DNA of 64,000 bases from Pseudomonadales bacterium (GTDB taxonomy: Bacteria > Pseudomonadota > Gammaproteobacteria > Pseudomonadales > Azotimanducaceae). The position numbers and the translations under genes are program-made. The stretch covers positions 1,240,001 through 1,304,000 of the forward strand of contig WLWP01000001.1 of assembly GCA_012103505.1 (NCBI GenBank), in the 5' to 3' direction. The notes under the pieces were generated by a model. It saw only the letters and a program-made list of their open reading frames with translations. It was not told the origin of the DNA and ran no database searches. Positions 8,071 to 17,329 of this stretch are shown one piece after another (the stretch's first letter is position 1; the number at the start of each line of letters is the position of its first letter).

Positions 8071-9084
8071 TTAAACCATCTCATCGCCACCAGAACCACC
8101 CAACATAATCTCACCTTCATCGGCGAGCCGTCGGGCTATCAACAATATCTCTTTCTGAGCGCCTTCGACCTCTGAGAGGCGGACAGGTCCTTTGGCATCC
8201 ATGTCATCCTTCAAGAGATCTGCAGCGCGACTAGACATGTTGCCAAACACTTTGTTTTGCAGAGCTGGATCTGCGCCTTTGAGCGCCATCGTCAGGCTAT
8301 CCGTGGAAATCTCTTTCAACAGAGTTTGTATGCCTCTGTCGTCGACCATTAACAAATTGTCGAATACAAACATGAGTTCGTTGATGGCATCCCCGAGACC
8401 TTGATCGATCTCTTTGATCGCCTCCATCACCGGCTCATTAGCCTCTTTCGACATATTGTTCATAATTTCAGCTGCTGAGCGTTTTCCACCAAGTTGTGCA
8501 AAACGCACCGGTCCCGCACTCGATGCGGTTTGGTGCTCGATAACATCTGCAAGTTCTGAAATAGCAGCAGGGGATATCGCATCCAGGTTCGCCACTCTCA
8601 TCACTATATCCCGGCGTAAGCTCGTATCGTCGATATAATCTAATACTCGGGCTGCTTGATCAGCTTCAAGAAAAGACATGACGATCGCCTGAACTTGTGG
8701 GTGTTCCGACATGATGAATTCGGCAACTGCTCTAGGGTCCATCCAGCGCAGACGATCCAATCCTGCTGTGCTACCACCGTTGATTTTTTCGATCACGGAA
8801 TTTGCCTTGGATTCGCCCAAGGCATTTGTCAGTGTGTTCTTAATGTATTTGCCAGCGCCCATAGTCAGTCCGGATTCATCTGAGACCGTTTCTAAGAATC
8901 CATCAACGATCATCTCGATCTGATCCGTACTAACGGACGCAAGTCCAGACATCGCCTCGCTTAAACGTTGTACTTCCCGTTGATCCAGGTGCTTGAGCAC
9001 GTTGGCAGCTTCACTTTCGCCAATTGTGAGCAAGAGAATGGCGGCCTGATCAACCGTTGGTAGTTCTAGCGCTGCTTCACTCAT
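8071..9084 (-). CDS. fliG: Flagellar motor switch protein FliG
   Basis: Rotor protein that transmits torque from the stator. The 337-residue product has the three FliG domains: the N-terminal FliF-binding part (DQAAILLLTIGESEAANVLKHL), the middle domain with SEHPQVQAIVMSFL (the EHPQ motif), and the C-terminal torque helix (MFVFDNLLMVDDRGIQTLLKEI) with the charged residues that face the stator. It ends GEIMLGGSGGDEMV as usual. The ATG overlaps the corrected fliF stop (ATGAGTGA), which supports the fliF frameshift described there. Confidence 0.95.
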   Translation of the reverse strand: MSEAALELPTVDQAAILLLTIGESEAANVLKHLDQREVQRLSEAMSGLASVSTDQIEMIVDGFLETVSDESGLTMGAGKYIKNTLTNALGESKANSVIEKINGGSTAGLDRLRWMDPRAVAEFIMSEHPQVQAIVMSFLEADQAARVLDYIDDTSLRRDIVMRVANLDAISPAAISELADVIEHQTASSAGPVRFAQLGGKRSAAEIMNNMSKEANEPVMEAIKEIDQGLGDAINELMFVFDNLLMVDDRGIQTLLKEISTDSLTMALKGADPALQNKVFGNMSSRAADLLKDDMDAKGPVRLSEVEGAQKEILLIARRLADEGEIMLGGSGGDEMV

Positions 9085-10718
9085 CTTCAGTCACCCAGTG
9101 TTTGACAACTTGAGCCACCCGCTCAGGGTCTTCATTGATTAAATTTCTAACAGTTTCCATTTTTGCTGCGCTTGAATCGTTGGGATCAAGCGATATCGGA
9201 GATGGCAAGCCCGGTACAGCCTCCTGTAAGGCCGCCTCCCGTAATTGAGTCAGCTATTGCCAAGCTCTGTTGCTCCCGAACCAACTCGCCTGCTTGGCTA
9301 AGGTTCTTAAACAACGGGCGGAGTAGGCCGAGGATGACTACGATGAATGCAAGGCCGCCAAGAACTTGCTTTATGATTCCGGAGAACCAGTTCTGCTCAT
9401 AAAATGGTGTCGGTGCCACCTCGGCGGTGGGCGCACGATAAAATTCTCTGTTAACTACGCTGACTGTATCGCCGCGCTCTTCGCGAAAACCTGCTGCGGA
9501 TTTCACAGCCTCGGTTAGCGCGGCTAACTCTTCTTCTGACCAAGCTTCGTTAGTTACAACGCCAGTTTCTGCGTCTGTTACTGGACGATAGTCAACGACC
9601 ACTGCGATGCTCAATCTCTGTATACGCCCGACTTGTTGCCGCGTGTGTCTAATCGTCCGGTCTACTTCGAAATTTCGAGTGCTGCTGACACGAGTTGATT
9701 TGGTCTCTTCTACTTCGTTCTCCGTAGGCGCATCGGCAAGTTCTGGTGGCTGGTTCGAGAGGGTACCTGGTATGCCACCAATCTGACCCCCTATGCCCAA
9801 TTCCTGTTCCTCAGTCTGCTGCTCACTTCGGACCACAGAGAGCTCTGGGTTGTATTGTTCTTGCGTGCTTTCGGCACGGGTGAAGTCAACTTCGGCACTG
9901 ATTTCGGCTGAGAATCGATCCCTGCCCGCCCACTTCGACAAAATGTTGGCCACTTTGTCATACAAGTTACCCTCAATCTTGTGAACAAGGTCCAAGTCCT
10001 GCTGTGAACGCAACAGAGAGTCATCCACGGCCCCATTGCTAAGTAGCGTTCCTGATTGGTCCACGACAACGACATCTGACGGATCTAAATCCGGGACGCC
10101 ACCTGCGACCAAATTCATGATGCCTCGAATTTTGTCCTGATTAAGGTCTCGTCCAGGTTTGAGAGTGAGCGTCACAGACGCGCTAGGTTTACGACGATCT
10201 CGGAGGAACGTCGTTGTCTTTGGCGTCGCCAAAATGACGCGAGCGTGGTAGACGGCATTTATTGCCATAATATTCTTGGCAAGCTCTCCTTCAACCGCAC
10301 GACGATGGTCGTTGTATTCACGGAACTGGCTAACCCCAAAACCTTGTTCGCGGTCGAGGATCTCGTAGCCCATTTGTTCGCCGACAACACCATCTTCAGC
10401 TAGCGCCATCCGAGCATCAAAGATCCTCTCTGCAGGTACTAAAATGGTCCCGGTACGCTGGTCGACTTGTGTAGGTATCTGGTGGGCTTCGAGTGCATTA
10501 ACTATCTCGCTTGCTTCACCGGGTGTTTTTGGAGAACCAATAGGCCGGTAATCTGGAGTTTGAACCCACATTGCGACGACGATTGCCATTGCTACACTCG
10601 CAGCCAAAGCAACTAGCAGGGTCACCTGGCGCACTACCGGCATTCCGGTGGCACCTTTGATGAAGTTGCTGCCTGGGAACAGAGGGCCGTTTGGTTCTTT
10701 TAGTTGTGCTTCTGCCAT
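9077..10718 (-). pseudogene. fliF: MS-ring protein FliF, 3' end frameshifted
   Basis: FliF builds the MS ring of the basal body. The frame from 10718 encodes the N-terminal membrane segment, the YscJ-like ring-building motifs and the second membrane segment (GGLAFIVVILGLLRPLF), then runs out of frame near 9251-9257 and stops at 9186 after 510 residues with an unrelated tail. The correct tail lies in the next frame: LTQLREAALQEAVPG, then VRNLINEDPERVAQVVKHWV ending at a TGA at 9077 that overlaps the fliG start. That tail is the FliG-binding peptide of FliF. One extra base in the region separates the frames, and a TAG sits just upstream in the second frame. As written, FliF could not bind FliG. 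Confidence 0.85.
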
Positions 10719-10732
10719 CTTTGCTTCCTAAA

Positions 10733-11104
10733 TTAGATCGGCATATTCATGATGTCTTGATAAGCGCTAACCATGCGGTTACGTACCTGCACCATCGCCT
10801 GAAATCCAAGGCTTGCTTTCTGTCCATCAACCATCACATTAACCAAGTCAGAGCGCCTCCCCGCAATAAAATCATTGGCGCTGGAACTGGCGGTCTGTTG
10901 CATGCTGTTGACGTTGTCTATTGCACCTTTAAGGGTCTCGCCAAAATCGACCTTCGTTGCACCTGGAGATCCGATTACCTGCGTAGAAGCGACATCCTGG
11001 CTGGGTTGTGTCTGGACGGCCCCAGCCTGAGCTTGTGTTCGGAGTGCCCGCATCTGTGCAAGCACCATCTGTATGTCTGGCTGACCAACGCCCTTAACAT
11101 CCAT
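10733..11104 (-). CDS. fliE: Flagellar hook-basal body protein FliE
   Basis: FliE joins the MS ring to the rod and is an early export substrate. The 123-residue protein ends with the family signature (NDFIAGRRSDLVNVMVDGQK and VQVRNRMVSAYQDIMNMPI). It starts at ATG 11104, overlapping the stop of the fleR-like gene by one base (TAATG), and precedes fliF by 14 bases. Its N-terminus is a little longer than in E. coli but typical of gammaproteobacteria. Confidence 0.93.
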   Translation of the reverse strand: MDVKGVGQPDIQMVLAQMRALRTQAQAGAVQTQPSQDVASTQVIGSPGATKVDFGETLKGAIDNVNSMQQTASSSANDFIAGRRSDLVNVMVDGQKASLGFQAMVQVRNRMVSAYQDIMNMPI

Positions 11105-12105
11105 TAGACACGACCCTCAAGTAGAAGACCTTTGTCGCGCATCTGCTTTATCTTGTGACGAAGTGTTCGCTCAGATATCCCAAGCTCAATTGCTGTGTGC
11201 TTTCGAACGCCTTTGTTTCTGCTCAAAGCATCAAGCAACAGCGCATCTTCATTGGATTTGAGCTTGGCGTGCAAACCGTTTGTGGCTGCATCTGGTTCAT
11301 TGAGAATGATCTGACGGATGTCGAGAAGATCCTCCGATATCAACGTGCCCTCACACAAAACTAACGCACGCTGCATGCAATTTTCTAGCTCCCGAACATT
11401 ACCCGGCCAGCTATATGACAGTAGACGCGCTCGAGCACCTTCGCTGAGCTCCATGTTCGGTTGTCCAAATTTCGACAAGCAACTCTCAGCTAGAGGCAAA
11501 ATGTCCTCTACTCGTTCACTGAGCGATGGAAGCTCAAGTGGGAAGACTGACAAGCGATAATAAAGGTCTTCACGCAAATGCCCGTCCCGCACGGCTTCGA
11601 CGAGATCTCTATTCGTGGTTGCCAAAATTCTCACGTCCACGCTTAGCGCTTTGGCACTACCGAGCCGCTCAATTTCACGCTCCTGTAATACCCGGAGCAG
11701 CTTGGCTTGCAGCCCAATTGGCATTTCCGTTATCTCATCCAACAGCAGCGTTCCGCCGTCGGCCATTTCGAATTTTCCGACGCGCTTTTCTGTCGCGCCA
11801 GTAAATGCACCTTTCTCGTGCCCAAAGAGAGTTGCCTCAAGCATGGTTTCTGGTATCGCCGCGCAGTTCATAGCGACAAACGGACCTGTGCTTCGCCGCG
11901 ACTGTTCATGTAGGTACCGCGCAACCACTTCTTTGCCGGTCCCACTCTCGCCCGATATAAACACTGAAATATCTGCTTTTGCGACCTTGTCTGCGTAACC
12001 AAGCACTTTTGCCATCGCTGCACTTTGTGCAATCGGCTTACGAGGATTAGCGCCTAGTGCAGGAGTGACTGAAAACTGGTGAGATTCGTTAGCAATCATG
12101 TTCAC
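11104..12105 (-). CDS. fleR: Sigma-54-dependent activator, FleR/FlrC-like without receiver domain
   Basis: An AAA+ sigma-54 activator of 333 residues. It has Walker [11 protein letters not shown], the GAFTGA sigma-54 contact loop, a Walker B region [13 protein letters not shown], and a C-terminal Fis-type helix-turn-helix ([20 protein letters not shown]). The AAA+ part ([20 protein letters not shown]) is closest to FleR/FlrC, the activator of class III flagellar genes. FleR proteins normally carry an N-terminal receiver phosphorylated by FleS. Here only about 35 residues precede the AAA+ domain, and no fleS is present. The start is GTG 12105 or ATG 12099, overlapping or touching the fleQ stop, so the two are probably coupled. 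Confidence 0.85.
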   Translation of the reverse strand: MNMIANESHQFSVTPALGANPRKPIAQSAAMAKVLGYADKVAKADISVFISGESGTGKEVVARYLHEQSRRSTGPFVAMNCAAIPETMLEATLFGHEKGAFTGATEKRVGKFEMADGGTLLLDEITEMPIGLQAKLLRVLQEREIERLGSAKALSVDVRILATTNRDLVEAVRDGHLREDLYYRLSVFPLELPSLSERVEDILPLAESCLSKFGQPNMELSEGARARLLSYSWPGNVRELENCMQRALVLCEGTLISEDLLDIRQIILNEPDAATNGLHAKLKSNEDALLLDALSRNKGVRKHTAIELGISERTLRHKIKQMRDKGLLLEGRV

Positions 12106-13211
12106 TGCACCGTGTCCAGAGTCCGACCTAAGCCATGCTTACGCATCTTCTCCACAAGAGTTGTCCTTCTGATGTGTAGGCGGTCCGCCGCTCTCGCAAC
12201 CACTGCATTCGTGTCCTGTAGCGCTTGCTCGATGAGACTTTTTTCAAGGCGTGTTAAGTAATCTTTTAAGTCGATACCATTAACAGGCAGAAGCACGTCT
12301 TCGCTGGAGCTGCTAGCCTGTTGGACCTGAGCACCTTCAACTTCGACATATTTTTTTGGCAGGTCCACAGACCTCACGAGGCTGTTCGGGTATTGAATCG
12401 CCAGTCGATTTAACAAGTTCGACAACTCCCGAACATTTCCAGGCCATGGGTATTGTTTTAGAAGTTCTAGGGCATCGACAGAAAAACGAACATGGAGACC
12501 CTGTTCGTTTTGTATACGGTTCATCAGTACGTTTACTAAGAGAGGTAAGTCTTCTCCGCGGGCTCGCAGCGGACTAAGCTCAATCGGATAGACGTTTAGA
12601 CGGTAATAGAGATCTTCACGAAACTCGCCGTCATAGATTTTCTGTTCAAGATTCTGGTTGGTCGCAGCGATAATTCTGACGTCACTGACCTGGGACTTAA
12701 TACCACCAACCCTTTCAAAGCTCTTTTCCTCCAATGCACGCAGAAGTTTTACCTGCATCATGAAGGGCAAATCACCGATCTCATCGAGAAACAATGTACC
12801 GCTGTGAGCAAGTTCAAAGCGTCCTATTTTCTGGGTGATCGCACCAGTGAAGGCCCCTTTCTCGTGACCAAACAACTCGCTCTCTAAGAGTTCACCAGGT
12901 ATTGCTCCGCAATTTATCGGCACAAAAGGTCCACTTACACGTTGAGAGCCTTGGTGTAGCGCTCGAGCTACGACTTCTTTGCCAGTCCCAGACTCACCTG
13001 TTATCAGCACTGTGACATCGCTGCCAGCCGCACTGGATATAGACTGTCTGACTAATTCTGCATTTTCACTGGCCCCTACATACGCTTGTGCAGCAGGTAG
13101 GCAAGCCATTGCCTCTGAACCCGCCAATGTCATAGCTTCAAGTAGGTTCGACAAACTACAAGGGGAGACAACAACGCCGTTCTCTTGGCGCACTGCATCG
13201 ACCGTGGACAT
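12102..13211 (-). CDS. fleQ: Flagellar master regulator FleQ (AAA+ and HTH part)
   Basis: Sigma-54-dependent activator of the top of the flagellar hierarchy, also c-di-GMP responsive in Pseudomonas. This frame holds Walker [37 protein letters not shown], the GAFTGA loop, [20 protein letters not shown], and a C-terminal Fis-type HTH ([20 protein letters not shown]) that is nearly identical to FleQ/FlrA. The usual N-terminal receiver-like domain (about 120 residues) is mostly missing from this frame, but a matching fragment lies just upstream at 13229-13432 in another frame. In-frame sequence without a stop ([11 protein letters not shown]) extends upstream of the ATG at 13211, consistent with a frameshift inside one gene. 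Confidence 0.88.
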   Translation of the reverse strand: MSTVDAVRQENGVVVSPCSLSNLLEAMTLAGSEAMACLPAAQAYVGASENAELVRQSISSAAGSDVTVLITGESGTGKEVVARALHQGSQRVSGPFVPINCGAIPGELLESELFGHEKGAFTGAITQKIGRFELAHSGTLFLDEIGDLPFMMQVKLLRALEEKSFERVGGIKSQVSDVRIIAATNQNLEQKIYDGEFREDLYYRLNVYPIELSPLRARGEDLPLLVNVLMNRIQNEQGLHVRFSVDALELLKQYPWPGNVRELSNLLNRLAIQYPNSLVRSVDLPKKYVEVEGAQVQQASSSSEDVLLPVNGIDLKDYLTRLEKSLIEQALQDTNAVVARAADRLHIRRTTLVEKMRKHGLGRTLDTVQ

Positions 13212-13228
13212 GTTTGCATCAATGTAGA

Positions 13229-13432
13229 CTAGGCATCGAATGAACCAGCATTCGTCCCGTCTCCGAGGATCACCCTCGCCTGGGCAGGGTCACTACAAAC
13301 TGAAAGATCTGCAAACTCGAGAAGTTTTCTAACTTCACGTGACTTGTCGGGATCTGCAAAATCGAGTGCAATGTGAAATTTACGCTCGCTACCATTCTCC
13401 GCGTGATTCGCGGTATCTGGAAGGTCATCCAT
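13229..13432 (-). pseudogene. fleQ: FleQ N-terminal receiver-like fragment, probable frameshift
   Basis: A 67-residue frame with KFHIALDFADPDKSREVRKL, then [20 protein letters not shown], which resembles the start of the degenerate FleQ receiver domain (a first beta strand, then an iLeFLge-type helix). A GAAGGAAAA Shine-Dalgarno-like sequence precedes the ATG at 13432. It ends at a TAG at 13229, where a one-base frameshift would lead into the open frame that continues to fleQ. Two readings are possible: a disrupted fleQ start, or a separate small gene coupled to a short FleQ. I favour the first. Confidence 0.6.
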
Positions 13433-13560
13433 AACCGATTTTCCTTCTCAACCAATACAACTATCCGTTAGATGTAGTTAAGTAGAGAAAACCAAATGGT
13501 CAAATTTTCGACACTTCGCCGACAGGAACTGTCAGAATTCCAGCGGTGTGGATTAACACG
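13433..13560 (-). promoter_or_regulatory. fleQ upstream region with inverted repeat
   Basis: This 128-base gap between fliT and the fleQ start contains a perfect inverted repeat GACAGGAACTGTC at 13521-13533. On the minus strand a TTGACC hexamer follows about 20 bases downstream; the -10 match at 17-base spacing is poor. The inverted repeat could be an operator for fleQ or a weak hairpin after fliT. There is no T-run. Confidence 0.35.
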
Positions 13561-13836
13561 TTAGTGGACTGGGAGATCTCCCATAGCCTTGTATTGGCCT
13601 ACAGCTTTACGCTGATTGACGACTTGTTGCAATTGCCCTCCACTTTCAGTTCTCTGTTTTCGAACTTCAAGTGTCATTGCATCGATCCTTGCTTTTAGGG
13701 CTAGGAGCTCATCTACCCGGTCACTCACCAGCATCGGGCGTAGTTCCTGCAGAGCTTCATCCGCAGCATGCAAATCACCAGCACTGATTGCATGGGCAAT
13801 TAGGTCAATCTGAGTTTCTGCTTCAGGAACGCTCAC
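13561..13836 (-). CDS. fliT: FliT-like flagellar chaperone
   Basis: A 91-residue, mostly helical protein starting at a GTG (13836) four bases after the fliS stop. The sequence (IDLIAHAISAGDLHAADEAL and ELLALKARIDAMTLEVRKQR) has the length, helical character and position of FliT, the export chaperone for FliD. Sequence conservation in this family is low, so the name rests mainly on position after fliD and fliS. The C-terminal half is very charged and Gln-rich. Confidence 0.65.
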   Translation of the reverse strand: MSVPEAETQIDLIAHAISAGDLHAADEALQELRPMLVSDRVDELLALKARIDAMTLEVRKQRTESGGQLQQVVNQRKAVGQYKAMGDLPVH

Positions 13837-13840
13837 TGTC

Positions 13841-14263
13841 TTAGCCTGCGCTAACTTGAACACCGATAGCGACCCAAGCACTCTGCACAGTATCCAGCAG
13901 GTCACGCACTTCGCGCAGCGCCACCAGATCATTGTCAGCATTTGCCTGAAACATTCTACGTTGCATGTAGTCGTACAAACTATCTAGATTGCCCGCAACG
14001 TCTGGACCCTTGTCGTGGTCTAACGATGCTTGGAGTCCTACCAGAATTTCCACCACAGTATTTACTGCAGCCGTGCGTGCCTCAATATCGCCTCGCTCTA
14101 TATACCCTTCCGCTTGGTTAAGCTTGTCTCGGGCGCCATTAAATAGCATGTCTATAAGTTCATGCGGCGTTGCACCATCCACCTTTGTCTGGAGCTCGAG
14201 CTGGCGATAGGCGTCAATAGATGTATTTGCTGATGTAGTCACATTCTTTCCAACGGTTGTCAT
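13841..14263 (-). CDS. fliS: Flagellin export chaperone FliS
   Basis: FliS binds the C-terminus of flagellin and prevents premature polymerisation. The 140-residue product has the family pattern: a Tyr in DAYRQLELQTKVDGATPHEL, followed by IDMLFNGARDKLNQAEGYIE and a later LYDYMQRRMFQANADND. It lies between fliD and fliT, as in most gammaproteobacteria. Confidence 0.92.
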   Translation of the reverse strand: MTTVGKNVTTSANTSIDAYRQLELQTKVDGATPHELIDMLFNGARDKLNQAEGYIERGDIEARTAAVNTVVEILVGLQASLDHDKGPDVAGNLDSLYDYMQRRMFQANADNDLVALREVRDLLDTVQSAWVAIGVQVSAG

Positions 14264-14308
14264 ACGAGTTAGCGGATCAAGGCGTAAAAACTTTAGCGAA
14301 AATTTATA

Positions 14309-16750
14309 TTAGTTCGAGTCACGGCTATAACCGGGTAGATTAGAAAGCTGCTGTTCTAAGAACGAGGATGTGTTATTGAGCGTCGAGATCAACGCGTCCG
14401 CGGCAGCAAACTGGATACGTAAACGTTCCTCGAGTAAATCCATGCGTTTGGAGAAGTCACCGGCTTCCTCTTCGATATCTGCAATCCGCTCATCCAAGCC
14501 ACTCACTTTTGTCGTCAACGTTCCAGTGAGCCCAGTAAAATTCTTGAGAAACGCCTCGATTTGGTTCATGACACCCCGCACAAGCGTTACGGTGCCACGT
14601 TCGCCAACATCAGTACCCTGTACCCTTATCTGCATGCCTGAGGCAGGATCTGCGACTGAGGTTGCGTTCTTGCCTTGCTCACCCTGCGCAACATTGAGAC
14701 CCAAATCAGTCACTACACCGGCTTCTGCAAAGGTTACGTTTGCCGTGGAGCCTAAGCCTTCGCTATCAGATCTGATCACAAACCTTTGGTTAGCGGCGTC
14801 CCAGCTTGCTGTAACGGTCAGACCGGATGTGCTCAACGTGCTGTCAGCATTAATCTGAGTTTGAATTTCTGTCGCTAGGTCGGCGCCAGAGGCATATGTA
14901 GTTTGGGTCAGATTGATATCGTTGGAAAGAATGCCATCAACCGAGATGCGGAACGTATCGTTCGATGCATCTACCGTTAAAGGTGGCGTATCGAAACTTG
15001 TTATCGACTGTCCATTGTACGTCCCTTGGGTCGCGCCAACTGGACCAGAAGGAATGGATAAGAACTGTCCGGTACCGATCCCTTCAATGCCATTGATAGT
15101 CCCGGCGACATCTACGCCAACATTATTGCCCGAAGTAACCGCCGAGAGGCCAAGCTCAGCGGCGGTATCAGTGTCTATGGCGTCGATGCCGATATTTGAC
15201 GACGAGCCATAGGTCGTAGAAGAGAGAATTAGCGTTTCATTATCGGCGTCATACGTCACCGAAGCATCAGCACCTGCTGCTTGCAATGTCGCGTCCTGAT
15301 TGATTTGTGTCTGTATTTGGACCGCTAGCGCATCACCATCTGCATAAGTCGCTTGAGCAAGTGTGATTGTGCCGCTACTCACCCCGTTGATAGTTACAGC
15401 CAAGCTATCGTTGTCATCATCGATGGTAATAGGACCAGACAAAGCTGGTACCGCAGCCCCTGTCAGACTGCCTTGTGTCGCCGCGGCAGTAATTTCAACA
15501 TCGTAAGAGCCTGCTGCGGTTTCGCTTTGAAAGTTGGTCACGCTGATTTGCGAGTCGCTCGCGCGCGTCTGATCCGCGAGCATTGCGACAACATCGGCTG
15601 AATTTGAACTGAGCGCGCTCTGAAATTGCGAGGTACTTAGCTGTAGAGAAAACTCAGCGTCTTGGTTGGTAGACAAACCAAGATCTACTAGGGCTCTAAA
15701 ATTACTGGAGCTCAAATCATCTACGGAGCTGTACATGAACTTACGAAGCTGTGCGAGCAGAGTCCGTATGGTTGAATCCCCAGTTAGAAGAGCGCCAATA
15801 CCTTCATCAGCGTCAAACTCCGTTAAATCATCTGTTAGTGTTTTGAGGGCATTGTAGGAATCGACAAAGGTCTGCATCCGTTCAACGATAGCCCCATTGT
15901 CTTGGGCCACAGTGACCGTCGCAGGCGCACCCGCATTGTTGCCAATAATGTTGAACGTCACACCGTCGATGACATTTTCGACAACGTTGGTTTCTCTGGT
16001 CACCGTAATGCCATCGACCACGACAGTGGCGTCATCGGCATCAACGGTCTGAGTGAGATTCGTCCCCGGAGTGTTATCAGTCGCATTGAAATTCAGCGCA
16101 CTCAAACCGGGAGTCCCGCCCTCAGTTACTGTCAATTCCATCGAATGGTTTTCACCGGTCTGGTCCGAAGTCAGGACAAGGACAAAGCCTTGACCGTCGT
16201 CGACAACTGTTGCCGTGATGCCAATTGCAGCGGCATTAATTGCATCGCGCAGTCCACCCAACGTGTTGTTCGAACTATCGATAGTAATCTGCGCGGACGC
16301 ACGCTCTGGGTTTTCTGTAAAGGAGTCATAGCTGCCACCTGAGAATGTCGTTGCACCAAAACGGATGTCGATAGTGCCATCTCCGACCACCTCATCAATG
16401 GTGTCGAATCTCATTGTGGTTAAAGAGTGAGCTCGCGCTGTTGAAAGTACTTCGAGCGTATGGATGCCGGGGGTCGCGCTTGCCTCCGCTGTCGCTGTCA
16501 CAGCGGCTTCATTGGTGGAGGTTACCGTATTGAGCAGGAACCCTTCAGAATCGCCTAAATTCCCGCTGGCAGAAATTAACCCGTCTAGACCCGAACGAAT
16601 TGCGCTGTATGCGGATATCTTTGCTTCAAACTCTGCTTTTTTGGCGTCCAGTCGAAGATCAGTCGCTTCTCTTTCAGCAGCGATAATGTCTTCAACGAGC
16701 TCTGACGTTAAAAGTCCTGAGCCAACACCGAGTGATTGAATAGATGCCAT
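14309..16750 (-). CDS. fliD: Flagellar cap protein FliD, enlarged
   Basis: FliD is the filament cap that folds flagellin at the tip. The N-terminal domain (ASIQSLGVGSGLLTSELVED) and C-terminal coiled region (SSFLEQQLSNLPGYSRDSN) are standard. The ATG at 16750 is the likely start. The protein has 813 residues, against about 450-480 in most relatives. The extra length holds at least two related units of roughly 100 residues, each containing a TINGV- or VDGIL-type strand, a NLTQTTYASGADLATEIQTQ-type helix and a late Asp/Asn-rich turn (about residues 430-545 and 580-690). These look like Flagellin_IN-type modules. They would form extra outward-facing domains. Confidence 0.93.
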   Translation of the reverse strand: MASIQSLGVGSGLLTSELVEDIIAAEREATDLRLDAKKAEFEAKISAYSAIRSGLDGLISASGNLGDSEGFLLNTVTSTNEAAVTATAEASATPGIHTLEVLSTARAHSLTTMRFDTIDEVVGDGTIDIRFGATTFSGGSYDSFTENPERASAQITIDSSNNTLGGLRDAINAAAIGITATVVDDGQGFVLVLTSDQTGENHSMELTVTEGGTPGLSALNFNATDNTPGTNLTQTVDADDATVVVDGITVTRETNVVENVIDGVTFNIIGNNAGAPATVTVAQDNGAIVERMQTFVDSYNALKTLTDDLTEFDADEGIGALLTGDSTIRTLLAQLRKFMYSSVDDLSSSNFRALVDLGLSTNQDAEFSLQLSTSQFQSALSSNSADVVAMLADQTRASDSQISVTNFQSETAAGSYDVEITAAATQGSLTGAAVPALSGPITIDDDNDSLAVTINGVSSGTITLAQATYADGDALAVQIQTQINQDATLQAAGADASVTYDADNETLILSSTTYGSSSNIGIDAIDTDTAAELGLSAVTSGNNVGVDVAGTINGIEGIGTGQFLSIPSGPVGATQGTYNGQSITSFDTPPLTVDASNDTFRISVDGILSNDINLTQTTYASGADLATEIQTQINADSTLSTSGLTVTASWDAANQRFVIRSDSEGLGSTANVTFAEAGVVTDLGLNVAQGEQGKNATSVADPASGMQIRVQGTDVGERGTVTLVRGVMNQIEAFLKNFTGLTGTLTTKVSGLDERIADIEEEAGDFSKRMDLLEERLRIQFAAADALISTLNNTSSFLEQQLSNLPGYSRDSN

Positions 16751-16764
16751 AGTGAACAAGTCGT

Positions 16765-16825
16765 CCACAAGGACTCACAAAGGTATCGTGAGAGTAATCT
16801 CTGCAATCTATTGTGAGTCCTGTGG
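16765..16825 (-). other. Long imperfect hairpin between flaG and fliD
   Basis: Arms 16765-16780 and 16811-16825 are complementary over 15 pairs with one bulged base (CCACA, bulge, GGACTCACAA against TTGTGAGTCC, TGTGG). The 30-base loop contains a small AGAG/CTCT inner stem. The element starts seven bases after the flaG stop and ends 14 bases before the fliD start. No T-run follows, so it is more likely an mRNA-processing, stability or translation-control structure than an intrinsic terminator. Confidence 0.7.
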
Positions 16826-16832
16826 GACTAAA

Positions 16833-17267
16833 CTAAATCCTTGTATTGATCAAACCGAGACTAGAACCCAATCCGTTTTCACCGGACCGAAGCTCTGCTT
16901 CAATATGACCCTTCAAGTTCCGTGCCAAGTTCAAAGCGTTTTCGCTAGGAATCTGACGAATGATCTCTTGCGAATTGCGGTCAACAACACTGACCACGGT
17001 TCGCCCTAAATCCTCATCGACAGTGAAATGCAGATCGCGCTGTAACGACTGCACATAGTCGTTTAGCCGCGCCACTGCTTGTTCCACTTTGTCGGCACGT
17101 TGAGCCGAAGCCTTTTCGAGCTCTTGCTTTTGAGGCTTCTGAGCTTGCGATGCATCCGGCAATACTTTGCCGCTTTCAGCACTGGACTTTGCCGCCGAAC
17201 GGCTTTTCGTCGTGCTCCCATCAGCAACGTTGGCCCTTGATAGCTCTTGGGTATTTACGTTGTTCAT
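16833..17267 (-). CDS. flaG: FlaG family protein
   Basis: A 144-residue protein with an unstructured, Ala/Lys/Gln-rich N-terminus and a conserved C-terminal FlaG domain (LHFTVDEDLGRTVVSVVDRN, then SQEIIRQIPSENALNLARNL). FlaG proteins are linked to filament length control. It lies between fliC and fliD, the usual site in polar-flagellate gammaproteobacteria, and is flanked by hairpins on both sides. Confidence 0.9.
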   Translation of the reverse strand: MNNVNTQELSRANVADGSTTKSRSAAKSSAESGKVLPDASQAQKPQKQELEKASAQRADKVEQAVARLNDYVQSLQRDLHFTVDEDLGRTVVSVVDRNSQEIIRQIPSENALNLARNLKGHIEAELRSGENGLGSSLGLINTRI

Positions 17268-17294
17268 GGCGGACCTCGCTTAACTAGAGTGGTT

Positions 17295-17319
17295 AGGTGG
17301 CTGAGAAACTCAGCCACCT
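17295..17319 (-). terminator. Hairpin after fliC
   Basis: A perfect 11-base stem (AGGTGGCTGAG and CTCAGCCACCT) with a three-base loop begins 11 bases after the fliC stop codon. No T-run follows, so it may act as a partial terminator or as a 3' stabiliser that keeps fliC mRNA more abundant than flaG and fliD mRNA. The arms are far stronger than expected by chance at this spot. Confidence 0.7.
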
Positions 17320-17329
17320 GTCACTACTC

